From NCBI GenBank assembly GCA_025766275.1, contig JAFKAC010000140.1, forward strand, positions 60,318-124,317: a stretch of DNA of 64,000 nucleotides, read 5' to 3'. The translations under genes were made by a program, and so were the position numbers. The notes beneath the pieces were generated by a model. The model was not told the DNA's origin. It did not search any database and was given only the letters and a program-made list of their open reading frames with translations. How positions within the stretch are numbered: the first letter of the stretch is position 1; every line of letters starts with the position of its first letter. Source of the DNA: Lactarius indigo. Lineage: Eukaryota; Basidiomycota; Agaricomycetes; Russulales; Russulaceae. This document shows, piece after piece, positions 1-12,700 of the stretch.

Positions 1-1540
1 TGGCGAGTACTAACGGTTGCCCACTAGAGGCAGCAGGACCGGCCACAATGATATCGACCCAGCAACGTGCGCGACCGATGCCAAAGGCATCTGAACGCGG
101 CTCACCCCTCTGCGACTCCGCGACTGGCGGTAGGAGGAGGGCGGCCTAAGGTCGTCAGAGGGCGACGGTGGAGGAAGAGGTATGAGACAGCAGCTATAGG
201 GACCTCCAGGCCGAAGACTGAGAACTATCAGGTAACTAAAGAAGTTAAAATGCAGTAACAGGGCACGAAAAGGCAGCAGCCGCACTCACATCGACGACAA
301 CGACAAAGCGAGTATATGGAGCGTCGCTCCACAGCTAAGACCCTGACGAAAGATAGGCCTGCCACTCCCGCCCTACCCCGCCTTCCTCTTCTCCGACCGA
401 CACCTGGTGCCAAGTCAGGATTGACCGTCAACAGACGGCGAGTACTAACGGTTGCCCACGAGAGGCAGCAGGACCGGCCCCGGTGATATCAACCCAGCAA
501 CGCGCGCGCTGGTGCCAAAGGCATCCAAACGCGGCTCACCCCCCTGCGACTCTGCGATGACAGTAGGAGGGGGGCGGCCTAAGGTCATCAGAGGGCGACG
601 GCGGAGGAAGAGGCATGGAACAGTGTTCCAGGGGCCTCCAGCCTGGAGACCAGGACTGTCTGTAGAAGTAACTAGAGAAGTCAGGATGTAGTAATAGGGC
701 ACGGAAAGGAGGCGACGGTACTCACCTCGACGACGACGACAGAGAGAGAGAGTATATGGAGCGTCGCTCCACGGCCAGGACTCGACAGACGACAGGCTCG
801 CCACTCCCGTCCTGCCCCGCCTTCCTCTTCTCCGACCGACACCTGGTGCCAAGTCAGGATTGACCGTCAACAGACGGTGAGTACTAACGGTCGCCCACTA
901 GAGGCAGCAGGACCGGCCACAATGATATCGACTCAGCAACACGCGCACCGGTGCCAAAGGCACGCGAACGCGGCTCACCCCTCTGCGACTCCGCAACGGC
1001 GGTAGGAGGGGGGCGGCCTAAGGTCGTCAGAGGGCGACGGCGGAGGGAAGGGCCTGGGATAGCGATCCAAGGACCTCCAACCTAGAGAGTTGCGATTTCG
1101 ACCAGGTCTGACCTGGAGAAAAGGGTGACCGCATAGACCAGATCGGAAGGAAGAAGAAAAAACACTCACTTGGAAAGGTATACAGACCACCGAGAATAAG
1201 TCTACGACGTGGGTCAGAACGATCATACGTGCCACCAGGCAGAGGGGGGAAATACGCGTACTCCCACCAAGGCAACCAGGCGGCACGCCAAGGTCGCTCG
1301 TGAAGGGTGCCGTGGGGAAAGAATGAGAAAAGACGGGAAGAGATTGGAGGGCTTGAAGATTGAAGACACCAGGGAAGAGGTATGGAAGGGCCAACGGACG
1401 CTCCCACCAAGGCAACCAGGCGGCACGCCAAGGTCGCTCGTGAAGGGTGTCGTAAGGACAGGGTGACAAAAGATCCGAACAGCGCGAAGAAGCTCAGAAA
1501 GAGAGTGAGAGTGATATAGCAGCAGAGTGTGACGGAACCT
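1..1540 (-). repeat. Composite repeat copy R1 (minus strand)
   Basis: On the minus strand this copy reads B units (about 1490-1240), an intron-like stretch near 1180-1110, then three tandem C units of about 440 bp down to base 1. The C-unit core (reverse complement of TCTGACGACCTTAGGCCGC) recurs near 140, 570 and 1010. One C unit contains a 54 bp segment at 672-725 which on the minus strand starts GTGAGTACC, has CTGAC, and ends CTCTAG. Several reading frames are open on both strands because the sequence is poor in stops; I do not treat any of them as a gene. Function unknown. Confidence 0.85.
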
Positions 1541-1680
1541 GTGGAGGGGCGAGTGTGGCAGTGGAGGGGCGAGTGTGGCAGTGGAGGGGCGAGTGTGGCA
1601 GTGGAGGGGCGAGTGTGGCAGTGGAGGGGCGAGTGTGGCAGTGGAGGGGCGAGTGTGGCAGTGGAGGGGCGAGTGTGGCA
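1541..1680. repeat. 20-bp minisatellite, 7 perfect copies
   Basis: Seven head-to-tail copies of the unit GTGGAGGGGCGAGTGTGGCA. The unit is strongly strand-asymmetric (G-rich on plus). The matching place in the other inverted-repeat arm (11282-11321) has only two copies. In composite copy R2 the matching place holds only degenerate CCACC-rich sequence. Confidence 0.97.
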
Positions 1681-3581
1681 GTTGGATAGGAGCTTGATGC
1701 ATTTGACACACATTTGACCACGAAACCGAGAGACAGAAGCGGAACAATTGAACATCAATGCATCAACCGCCGGGCCGTACTTTGGCCTCATTCAGGCCCC
1801 ATTTCTTGCCCCTTTGGACGCTTTCAATTTCTCACTCATTTCTAGCTCAATCATAAATATATGATGTTCTGCATGCCTTCAAACAATGAAGGAGTAATTA
1901 AGTGATTGATCGAGATACTGAGTCACGTTTTGTCACCTCTTCAGGGTCCTAGGTGAGATTGTTGTCTCCAATCGGATCGCCTCCGTTTATTGACTCCAAA
2001 TTTTATAGTTACTGTGGTGATAGATGATAACATAATATCAAGGCGGATTCCAGTAGGAATTTCAGGATCGCTGGGATCTGGGCGTGTGGACACACGTTCT
2101 AGACCACCCCATCACCTTTGTGGATTTTTCATGACCACAGTTTTGCTCTGATCCTCATTATATTGTGTGATCTTAAATGTACACATGCTAGAGAACCTGC
2201 TGTATTTATTTTGGGAAGAAGAGGTGCCAGCAAATTACTGATCTACTGAGATCTTTCGGAATTTGCAGATATGGGTACATTTTGCAGAGGTGTGGGAACG
2301 ATAGTAATTGATAACGTATCGTCGGGGCATTAACTCGCTTAGGATATGAAACAGAGTCTCACTTGCATACACTGCCAAACGTACCTGACCCCGTTTGAGG
2401 GTTCGGTAACCCAAGGTCTGCACGACCCCAATTTAGGCTCATCTGGGTGCTAGTCGAGCGGAGGTTGCACCAGCACTGAACCCAAGACCCTGTACCAGCC
2501 CTGGGGGAGTCCTCAAAACGGTGCTGGATATGCCGTAGTTTCCTTTTTTGGCCCAGACAGACCAATTGTATCCACCCAGTTGTCCACGCACGCACATCAA
2601 GAAAACAACAATATGTTATTCATGGTTCTATTACTAGCATACACCAATAACATCCCTGAACACGCAGGCCTACTCGAAGTGTGGGTGCCGGAATGGACAA
2701 TATAGTATGGGAGGCGCTGCCATCAGGCAGGAGAGGTGCGGGATATTGTGATGGTAAAAGTCCAGATTTGTTGTGGGCACAAGAGGGGCTGGTAATAGTA
2801 GTCGTGAGAGTGGGGGTAGTAGCAGTGTAGTGGGAAGGACACCATGGTACGAGAAATTGAGGTCGAAGTTAGTGAATAGCGGCAATGACAGTAAGGATGG
2901 TAGCGGTGCAGTGGAAGGACGCAAAAAAAAATTGAAGTTGAAGTTGAAAGTCGCCGTGAAAGCTTGCCAAAGCACTTAGGTAATCAAACTTAGTCAGCTC
3001 TCACAACGAGCCTGGTGTCACCAGCCCTTGAGCAGACTGCCTGATCGTCACAAGCCCGGTCCCTCAGACGGGGTTCATTCAAGGCAACCGATCTCAACAT
3101 TCAGTTGACCTGGCAATAATCCCCGAACAAGGTTGACTTTGCACCAGACGGGCTCTTAGTGTTGCCCGTGCGAACCCGGCCATAGGGTCCGGGGTGAATT
3201 TGCCGTGTACGCCGGCACCATCTCCGGAGTCCAGATATAATGTTATGTAAATATTATTTTTATATTGTACAAGTAAATATCACGAATCCTTGACCAAACT
3301 TCCGGCGGTGCTCTAGACAGGAGGGAACAGCGAGAGTGGGGGGATGGAGCAAAGGAGATGGGTAGAAGCCTAAGCAGGAGACGAAAGAATGGATATAAAA
3401 TTTTAGGAGACAGACGGCCAACTTGCGAAAGACCGGGCCAAGAAGCGAGTCGATGTTTATAGTCTTCACATTTGAGATTCCGTCCCAATCCCAGCTATCA
3501 AAGCCATCCCATTCCATAACGACTTCGCGTAGGGAAAAAAGCCAAAGTCTCCACGCCTTCTTGTTGTGGAAGAACTTGAAA

Positions 3582-5319
3582 TCAGGTATCGCCCCCTACA
3601 GCATCCCACATCTCCGCTATGTGGTAGACCCAGTTCTCTTGAAGTCTCCACCGCTTCTCGAAACTTGAAGTGGCCTTGAACTGAAAGCGTTCCATTGCCT
3701 TGACCTCCTCGTAGATGTGAAATGAGTTCAGGTAATATAAAATTGCCTGACGAACATCCGGGTCATCAGCCGTGGACATCTGGACGCCACAGCGGCAAGG
3801 TAACAGGCTTGTAGGTTCATGATGCCCCGCAGCGACCTCGGCACTCCGTATATCGCCAAAAAAAAGAGGGCCACCGTGTTTCCAGAAAACATCGGCGTCA
3901 AAGGTTGCAGTGGGTGGATCGTCTCGTTTGGGCCACTGTGTCTTCCAGTACGTGTCTCCCAAGATAGTCTTCCATTCACTCATAGTGAGGGGCGGGAGGT
4001 CGCTCATGCGCCGTTCCTGGAGGGCGTGGCGGAGTAAGAGGAAATGGTGATAGAATATATGCTGGTTCTTTTCGTTACCACTCCAGAAGAGCTGAATGGG
4101 GGGGAGGGAGAATCGTCGGGGTGAGCTCAAGGGAGCAAGGTGGAGGTGGCTGACGTGGCCGACGGCAGTCATCCAGACATCTTGTACCGCTGGGAACCAG
4201 GAAGGCGCGGCTCCAGCGCTAGCGAGGCGTTTGAGCTCAGGGTGATTCAATTGTGAGAGATAATTGGCTGTGTCCGTCTTCACCTTTTTGGCCCTGCGGC
4301 CGGCTGCACACGAGACGTCAGTATGATTCAAAGAAAAGTAGGAATATCCTACCTTGATCCTTCTTCTTGTTCTCCGTTTTCTCAAACTTACGCTTGAGCT
4401 CTTTGGTTGGTCGAAAGGTATCCAAGCGGTCGAGATAGCCCCGGGCAGTAGTTTCCAGATCCTGCCACGACGTCATTCACGAGCGGAGGATAATACCAGT
4501 GGAGAAGAGAGTGAACGAGGGGATCCAAAGACATGGGTTGTACACTGCACGAGTTGCGAGGAGACAATGCGACTTCCCTTGCAGGATCAAGCGCAAAGGT
4601 TGGCCTCGGGATGAGAAGATACGAGGCGACGGACCAACGCACATGATCGGCGTACAGTTGCTCGTCTCTGAAGATGGCGCCGCGAGTCGGCGCACGAATA
4701 GGGGATCGAAAGGAATTGCCTTCACAAACATCCTTCCACCAGTCCAAAAAAGCGCAGAGTTCAAGAAGAGATCGCTGGAGGTTTCGAAAGACCTCAACGA
4801 AATCTCGCCAAGCTCTGAAGTCCTTCTCGAGCCTGTTGAGGGTTTCGAAAGCCCTGGTGTACGCCTTCATCGGCCGCTCGATAGAGGAAAACGAAGCTTG
4901 GGAGAAGATGGCATGGAATGGATCCTCCAAGGCCACCTTGATCGACTTCCATTTGATGGTCACCTCCTCGAACAACTCTCGATTGACGAGATGGCAATCA
5001 GTTCTGAGGGGGTGAGCTCGCCACATCGCCTTCTCAACGGGGCGAGTAAGGACATCGGATGGAACAGAGTGACTTCGGGGGCGCAGTGGGATCCAGGCAA
5101 GGTAGGGGAATTCGCGACGATACATTTGTGGATAAATCAGTCCACTCGTGAGCTCCCCAGAAACCATCAACGCTGATAATAGGGCCTGGACGGGGGAGGA
5201 GGGGTGGGGATAGAGCGGATGTTGGCACCAAGCATTACGAATCCAGGTTGCCACTCGTCCGCAGGAGCCCAACAGGTATAAACAGGATGGGATGGAGGAG
5301 AGGACATGGTTCTATTCAT
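3582..5319 (-). pseudogene. Hypothetical basidiomycete protein gene, frameshifted
   Basis: Minus-strand coding sequence lying just inside the left inverted-repeat arm. The likely start is the ATG at 5319. The main block (about 5180-4470) encodes a soluble-looking, Trp- and Arg-rich protein. A 49 bp intron follows at 4352-4304 (GTAGG...CTGAC...GTGCAG on the minus strand). The last exon runs from 4303 to the stop at 3582 and is rich in Trp and aromatic residues (for example MSEWKTILGDTYWKTQWPK). The frame must change at least twice, near 5180 and near 4470, so this copy is broken or contains sequence errors. I see no signal peptide, membrane segment or known catalytic motif. It resembles uncharacterised Agaricomycete proteins in style, but I cannot name a family. 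Confidence 0.6.
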
Positions 5320-5554
5320 CCGATCAGTTGATGATATTGCACGAAAAAAAAGGAATGGCCAACGGTGAGACCACAGAGAGCGAGACAATGCGTTGGCGGG
5401 GGAAACGGTTATATCCAGCCAGAGAGAAGATAAAGCCTATGCTATATAAGGCAGGGAGGAAGTGGGAAACTGGGAGTGAATGTCACCCGGAGCGGACAGA
5501 AAATTAAATGGGACAGCAAAAATTTGACGCGACGCGGCTCCTATCCATCTCTGT

Positions 5555-7260
5555 GCTTTTTGTGTCAAAGGCATCAAGTCCTCACCACCACCACTGCCAC
5601 CCTCCACAAATATCATCTCTCACTATCTTCTGGGTCTCTTTGTGTTGTTCGGGTCTTTTGTCGCACTCTCCTCACGACACCCTTCACGAGCGACCTTGGC
5701 GTGCCGCCTGGTTGCCTCAGGTGGGAGCGTCCGTTGGCCCTTCCATACCTCTTCCCTGGTGTCTTCAATCTTCAAGCCCTCCAATCTCTTCCCGTCTTTT
5801 CTCATTCTTTCCCCACAGCACCCTTCACGAGCGACCTTGGCTGTGCCGCCTGGTCACCTCGGTGGGAGCGTTCGTTGCCCCCTCCTTCCCTCTTGCCTGG
5901 TGTCCTCAATTTCAAGCCCTCCAATCTCTTCCCGTCTTTTCTCATTCTTTCCCCACGGCACCCTTCGCGAGCGACCTTGGCGTGCCGCCTGATTGCCTCG
6001 GTGGGAGTACTCGTACCCCCCCCCCCTTGTCTGGTGGCACGTATGAGTCATTCTGACTTGCGTCGTAGACTTTCATTTTCGATGCTGAGCATACCTTTCC
6101 GAAGTGAGTGTTTTTTTTCTTCCTTCCGATCTGGTCCATGTGGTTACCCTTTTCTCCAGGTCAGACCTTGTCGAGATCGCAACTCTCTAGGTTGAATGTC
6201 CTTGGACTGCTACCCCAGGCCCTTCCCTCCGCCGTCGCCCTCTGACGACCTTAGGCCACCCCCCTCCTACCGCCGTCGCGGAGTCGCAGAGGGGTGAGCC
6301 GCGTTCGTGTGCCTTTGGCACCGGCGCGCGCGTTGCTGAGTCGATATCATTGTGGCTGGTCCTGCTGCCTCTAGTGGGCGACCGTTAGTACTCGCCATCT
6401 GTTGACGGTCAATCCTGACTTGGCACCAGGTGTCGGTCGGAGAAGAGGAAGGTGGGGCAGGAATGGAGTGGCGAGCCTGTCGTCTGTCGAGTCCTGGCCG
6501 TGGAGCGACGCTCCATATACTCTCTCTCTCTGTCGTCGTCGTCGAGGTGAGTACCGTCGCCTCCTTTCCGTGCCCTATTACTACATCCTGACTTCTCTAG
6601 TTACCTCTACAGACAGTCCTGGTCTCCGGGCTGGAGGCCCCTGGAACAGCTGTTCCATGCCTCTTCCTCCGCCGTCGCCCTCTGACGACCTTAGGCCGCC
6701 CCCCTCCTACTGTCATTCGCAGAGTCGCAGGGGGGTGAGCCGCGTTCGGATGCCTTTGGCACTGGCGCGCGCGTTGCTAGGGTCGATATCACCGGGGCCG
6801 GTCCTGCTGCCTCTAGTGGGCAACCGTTAGTACTCGCCAGTCTGTTGACGGTCAATCCTGACTTGGCACCAGGTGTCGGTCGGAGAAGAGGAAGGTGGGG
6901 CAGGGCAGGGACGGTAAGCCTCGTGCTATGAGTGAACAGTCAGTGGCGCGTAAGTATCACGTGTACTGGCTCTAACGATCTGCATCAGAAGAAATCGAGG
7001 TCGCACAAAGGGTGCAGAATTTCAATGCGTAATTTACCAATGAACTGTGTCTATTACTTTACTCATGTAATGGTTGTTTGTAGGACTGCTTCTGATATTG
7101 GCACTTTAGATCTACGTTTGCTTCGAATATCTACTGTGCATCATGGCATGTTTGTACATCGATCTTTAACCTTCAAAACATGGCCCAAGACTATGAAACG
7201 CTCTTGCCCGTAGTGTTGCGAATCCTAGATGATAGGATACGCCTTGAGCATTTACGGGTG
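5555..7260 (+). repeat. Composite repeat copy R2, inside the inverted-repeat spacer
   Basis: It begins with a TGTGTCAAAGGCATCAAG head also seen in R3, followed by three B units (about 5670-6010, spacing about 140 bp) and the intron-like AAGTGAGTG...CTCCAG stretch (about 6100-6160). Two C units follow, with the core near 6235 and 6675, then the D block (6900-7260). The C unit holds a 54 bp intron-like segment at 6547-6600 (GTGAGTACC to CTCTAG). A shorter one (6950-6988) opens the D block. The copy has the same orientation as R3 and is opposite to R1. The tail fades out after about 7260. Confidence 0.85.
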
Positions 7261-8048
7261 CGCCCTTATCTTTTACGTTGAAATTGAAGCTAATGTTTGC
7301 AAGCAGAGGATCTTATGTACACTATGCGCAACACTTGGCCATCGCGTCGGCCATCGCCCGACTGACGTAATTTTTGCTACCGAGTGAGCCAGATTCCCGT
7401 CAAGACCCTTGCAACAGTAATCGTCTCACTCGTTTGCGACTTGGTTAGTCCTCGTATATTTTTCGCATAACCTGCCATAAGTTGCCATAAGTTGAATACT
7501 GCGCGACATGCACGTGTCGGAGCCTAGCGCTGCGTAACAGGAACAGAAGCCACCAATGGCAATGGCCTCGACGCTGCCGACATTCCCTCTTCCATCGACG
7601 TCTCGCTTCACTGCATATGTGCGACCATTACCAAAGGCAGCTCGAGGACAGAAGACAGTGACGCCAACTTTGCTATCGCCACTGGGTTCATGTGACGGAA
7701 GGATGGCAACTTGCTCAGTGGTGTTAGGCATAACACCTCAGGTTCACACGACTGCCCCGCATTCACGGCTCTGTTCATCGTGTATCGCGAGTCTGTGAAT
7801 ACGAGATAGGGCTGGTGTAGGTCATCAATTCCTGGTGACACCAGACTCGGAAATACCCGTGCCGCCTGCCTAGTCGCAAATAAATATCTATTGTACGCTC
7901 AAAACGGAAACAACTCATGCCTATTGTCCATGCCTCTGTCGTATTGTACATAGATGAGTTTAAAACGAGGGAGACAGGTAGCTTCTAAGAACCATCTTCA
8001 TTGACCTTGCTTTCCATCCTATTCCCATTGCTATCCCGATCTCACAAC
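7261..8048. other. Intergenic stretch between R2 and the WD40 gene
   Basis: No convincing gene. It holds a diverged remnant of the repeat's D tail at its left end. The short open frames on both strands lack codon bias or motifs. The right end (about 7980-8048) is presumably the promoter and 5' leader of the WD40 gene that starts at 8049. Confidence 0.5.
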
Positions 8049-9641
8049 ATGGGTCAGTACTTGTTGAAGAAGACTATTAGAAAACATTACGATTCCATCA
8101 ATGCGCTAGTGTTCTCCTGTGACTGGGTCACTTTTCGCGAGTGCAGCCGACGATGGCCTTATTATCATTTTCCAGGCGAATAGTAGCAGGCCAGGAAGTC
8201 CACCGATTTCAAGTGAAAGCGCCTGTAACAACATTGCTTTGGCGTTCTCGCTTTGGCAACACACTGGTGGCTGGTGATACAAGTGGTGACATACATACAA
8301 TATGTCTTGACGCCTCAACCAATGTGTGTGTTACTTACAACTGGACTTGATCTAGTCGAGCAGTCCCGTTTACAGGGTAGTACATATTATCATACCATCA
8401 ACTGTATGCCTGGTCCTGTTCATTGCGTTGCGGAGAATGGCATCTGGCTGGCTATCGGCTCGGGAAAGGTCGTTCAGTTGGTCAAGCAAGCTGACAATTG
8501 GTGCTGTCTTTTGGCTTCCAGGAAACTACGCTAACCCAAACAATTTACAGCTACTTGGGAACGAACCCGACTTCTTCCAGACCCCCCCAAGTTCCCAGAG
8601 TTGGAAGGAGAGCTCCCAGAACCCATTGCGTGTTCCCTCCACTTCTTAGGTGGCGGTGACGTCCTTCTGGTAACATACATGGATCATGGTGTGATGTGCG
8701 CTTTGTCCGCCTGCTGGCTAGTCAATGTCATTCTTACTAATCATTGATAGCGCATGGAATCTGAAGACCCTCGAAATCAAGTGGCGCATCCGCCCTCGTT
8801 CATGCAAAATGTATGATCACCTGTCTTAAGTGCCATACTTACTAATCGGTTATGTAGAGGCTGTTCTGCTGTATCCCCCAATGAGAAGATCCTCGCAGTG
8901 ACCAATCTTTATGACAGCATTGATTGGTATTCTCTCAATTCTAATCACTTTATGGACGCTTCATTTCAGCACACCACAACCCACACAACCCCTGAAAATG
9001 TCATCCTTCCCATCGCCTTCATTCATGGAAATAGCGCGGTGTTGTCCAGCACGTCCTATGGATGTGCTCGTATCACCGCTGTGAAGGATTGGGTGCTGGT
9101 GGAGAAGCTTCGACATGACTGTGAGTAATTCATTTCTTGAATAGAGGCTAAGATTAGGAGCTCTTCTAACAGCAGAAGATATTGTGCAAGCGTTGGTATG
9201 TATTGTACAAGAATGCCTATAACACTTATCCTGCATGTCACTCAGGCATATTCCAATATGGGAGATACTCGCCAAATTGTGACAGGCGTTGCTGAGAAGG
9301 GTGCCGAAATGGTGATTCGGTATTGGGTCCAGCAGAGTGGGCCAAAAAAGCCTATAGAATCTAAGTCACGAGCGGAGGGGAAGCCAGGCTGGGCATATCT
9401 CACCACACATGTGAGAAAATGATCTCCTGCACAACGCGGAGCAACTAATATGTTCTTCCGACAGAAGCAGGTTTCGACCGTTCTTATTATTATTACATTC
9501 AGCCTAGCAATCCTCTTGGCTGCGACAAAATGGGATCAGATTGCGATGTCGACTAATTGGACCAAAGATCGGTCCAACTTTGCGAGCGAGGACTGGTCCA
9601 GCTTCGCAAGCGAAGATAGTCTGAGGCCAGTCGAACCGTAG
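8049..9641 (+). pseudogene. WD40-repeat protein with C-terminal membrane anchor; frame broken near the N-terminus
   Basis: Starts MGQYLLKKTIRKHYDSINAL, a beta-propeller-like opening. The first third (8110-8340) needs two frame changes: one base is missing near 8125 and the frame moves again near 8190. From about 8400 the reading is coherent and spliced by short GT-AG introns: one ending at 8750, then 8811-8857, 9121-9175, 9196-9245 and 9411-9464. The exons join in frame, which supports the model. Blades resemble WD repeats (AWNLKTLEIKWRIRP, GCSAVSPNEKILAVTNLYD). The last exon encodes a hydrophobic helix (VLIIITFSLAILLAA) followed by a short polar tail, so a tail-anchored, cytosol-facing propeller is likely. 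The early frame breaks could be real decay or assembly error. Confidence 0.72.
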
Positions 9642-9749
9642 TTGGGGTATTGGAAGAGGATTTGAGTTGAAGCTAGTCGCATTGTACATGTAGTTGTTCA
9701 GGTCCTGCCGGGGGCAGCACTTTGTAATGTATCCGTCACTGACTGCAAG

Positions 9750-12700
9750 TACACGGCAAATTCACCCCGGACCCTATGGCCGGGTTCGCACGGGCAACAC
9801 TAAGAGCCCGTCCTGGTGCAAAGTCAACCTTGTTCGGGGATTATTGCCAGGTCAACTGAATGTTGAGATCGGTTGCCTTGAATGAACCCCGTCTGAGGGA
9901 CCGGGCTTGTGACGATCAGGCAGTCTGCTCAAGGGCTGGTGACACCAGGCTTGTTGTGAGAGCTGACTAAGTTTGATTACCTAAGTGCTTTGGCAAGCTT
10001 TCACGGCGACTTTCAACTTCAACTTCAATTTTTTTTTGCGTCCTTCCACTGCACCGCTACCATCCTTTACTGTCATTGCCGCTATTCACTAACTTCGACC
10101 TCAATTTCTCGTACCATGGTGTCCTTCCCACTACACTGCTACTACCCCCACTCTCACGACTACTATTACCAGCCCCTCTTGTGCCCACAACAAATCTGGA
10201 CTTTTACCATCACAATATCCCGCACCTCTCCTGCCTGATGGCAGCGCCTCCCATACTATATTGTCCATTCCGGCACCCACACTTCGAGTAGGCCTGCGTG
10301 TTCAGGGATGTTATTGGTGTATGCTAGTAATAGAACCATGAATAACATATTGTTGTTTTCTTGATGTGCGTGCGTGGACAACTGGGTGGATACAATTGGT
10401 CTGTCTGGGCCAAAAAAGGAAACTACGGCATATCCAGCACCGTTTTGAGGACTCCCCCAGGGCTGGTACAGGGTCTTGGGTTCAGTGCTGGTGCAACCTC
10501 CGCTCGACTAGCACCCAGATGAGCCTAAATTGGGGTCGTGCAGGACCTTGGGTTACCGAACCCTCAAACGGGGTCAGGTACGTTTGGCAGTGTATGCAAG
10601 TGAGACTCTGTTTCATATCCTAAGCGAGTTAATGCCCCGACGATACGTTATCAATTACTATCGTTCCCACACCTCTGCAAAATGTACCCATATCTGCAAA
10701 TTCCGAAAGATCTCAGTAGATCAGTAATTTGCTGGCACCTCTTCTTCCCAAAATAAATACAGCAGGTTCTCTAGCATGTGTACATTTAAGATCACACAAT
10801 ATAATGAGGATCAGAGCAAAACTGTGGTCATGAAAAATCCACAAAGGTGATGGGGTGGTCTAGAACGTGTGTCCACACGCCCAGATCCCAGCGATCCTGA
10901 AATTCCTACTGGAATCCGCCTTGATATTATGTTATCATCTATCACCACAGTAACTATAAAATTTGGAGTCAATAAACGGAGGCGATCCGATTGGAGACAA
11001 CAATCTCACCTAGGACCCTGAAGAGGTGACAAAACGTGACTCAGTATCTCGATCAATCACTTAATTACTCCTTCATTGTTTGAAGGCATGCAGAACATCA
11101 TATATTTATGATTGAGCTAGAAATGAGTGAGAAATTGAAAGCGTCCAAAGGGGCAAGAAATGGGGCCTGAATGAGGCCAAAGTACGGCCCGGCGGTTGAT
11201 GCATTGATGTTCAATTGTTCCGCTTCTGTCTCTCGGTTTCGTGGTCAAATGTGTGTCAAATGCATCAAGCTCCTATCCAACTGCCACACTCGCCCCTCCA
11301 CTGCCACACTCGCCCCTCCACAGGTTCCGTCACACTCTGCTGCTATATCACTCTCACTCTCTTTCTGAGCTTCTTCGCGCTGTTCGGATCTTTTGTCACC
11401 CTGTCCTTATGACACCCTTCACTGAGCGACCTTGGCGTGCCGCCTGGTTGCCTCGGTGGGAGCGTCCGTTGGCCCTTCCATACCTCTTCCCTGGTGTCTT
11501 CAATCTTCAAGCCCTCCAATCTCTTCCCGTCTTTTCTCATTCTTTCCCCACAGCACCCTTCACGAGCGACCTTGGCGTGCCGCCTGGTCACCTCGGTGGG
11601 AGCGTTCGTTGCCCCTCCTTCCCTCTTGCCTGGTGTCCTCAATTTCAAGCCCTCCAATCTCTTCCCGTCTTTTCTCATTCTTTCCCCACGGCACCCTTCA
11701 CGAGCGACCTTGGCGTGCCGCCTGGTTGCCTCGGTGGGAGTACGTGTATTCCCCCCTCTGCCTGGTGGCACGTATGATCGTTCTGACCCACGTCATAGAC
11801 TTATTCTCGGTGGTCTGTATACCTTTCCAAGTGAGTGTTTTTTCTTCTTCCTTCCGATCTGGTCTATGCGGTCACCCTTTTCTCCAGGTCAGACCTGGTC
11901 GAAATCGCAACTCTCTAGGTTGGAGGTCCTTGGATCGCTATCCCAGGCCCTTCCCTCCGCCGTCGCCCTCTGACGACCTTAGGCCGCCCCCCTCCTACCG
12001 CCGTCGCGGAGTCGCAGAGGGGTGAGCCGCGTTCGCGTGCCTTTGGCACCGGCGCGCGCGTTGCTGGGTCGATATCATTGTGGCCGGTCCTGCTGCCTCT
12101 AGTGGGCGACCGTTAGTACTCGCCGTCTGTTGACGGTCAATCCTGACTTGGCACCAGGTGTCGGTCGGAGAAGAGGAAGGCGGGGCAGGACGGGAGTGGC
12201 GAGCCTGTCGTCTGTCGAGTCCTGGCTGTGGAGCGACGCTCCATATACTCTCTCTCTCTGTCGTCGTCGTCGAGGTGAGTACCGTCGCCTCCTTTCCGTG
12301 CCCTATTACTACATCCTGACTTCTCTAGTTACCTCTACAGACAGTCCTGGTCTCCGGGCTGGAGGCCCCTGGAACGCTGTTCCATGCCTCTTCCTCCGCC
12401 GTCGCCCTCTGACGACCTTAGGCCGCCCCCCTCCTACTGTCATCGCAGAGTCGCAGGGGGGTGAGCTGCGTTTGGATGCCTTTGGCACCGGCGCGCGCGT
12501 TGCTGGGTCGATATCACCGGGGCCGGTCCTGCTGCCTCTAGTGGGCAACCGTTAGTACTCGCCGTCTGTTGATGGTCAATCCTGACTTGGCACCAGGTGT
12601 CGGTCGGAGAAGAGGAAGGCGGGGTAGGGCGGGAGTGGCAGGCCTATCTTTCGTCGGGTCTTAGCTGTGGAGTGACGCTCCATATACTCGCTTTGTCGTT

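Larger units (their letters stand above)
1..3210 (-). repeat. Left arm of a giant inverted repeat (at least 3.2 kb)
   Basis: Read on the minus strand, this stretch matches 9750-12993 almost base for base. The inner edges pair at 3210 and 9750, and the order of landmarks is the same in both arms. The differences I can see are isolated C/T changes, single-base indels and the number of minisatellite copies near 1541-1680. Pairing continues to base 1, so the outer end lies beyond the window. The arm contains repeat copy R1 (1-1540), the minisatellite, and about 1.5 kb (1681-3210) in which I recognise no gene. The short reading frames there are simply mirrored in the other arm. Confidence 0.93.

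Noticed and set aside
1541..1680. Short direct repeats resembling a CRISPR array
   Set aside because: The 20 bp units are directly adjacent with no spacers, in a eukaryotic sequence.
1027..1791. Long minus-strand frame of 254 codons over B units and minisatellite (and its plus-strand mirror in R3)
   Set aside because: Two or three frames are open at once on the same strand, and the length comes from stop-poor tandem repeats. The peptide is a repeat artefact.
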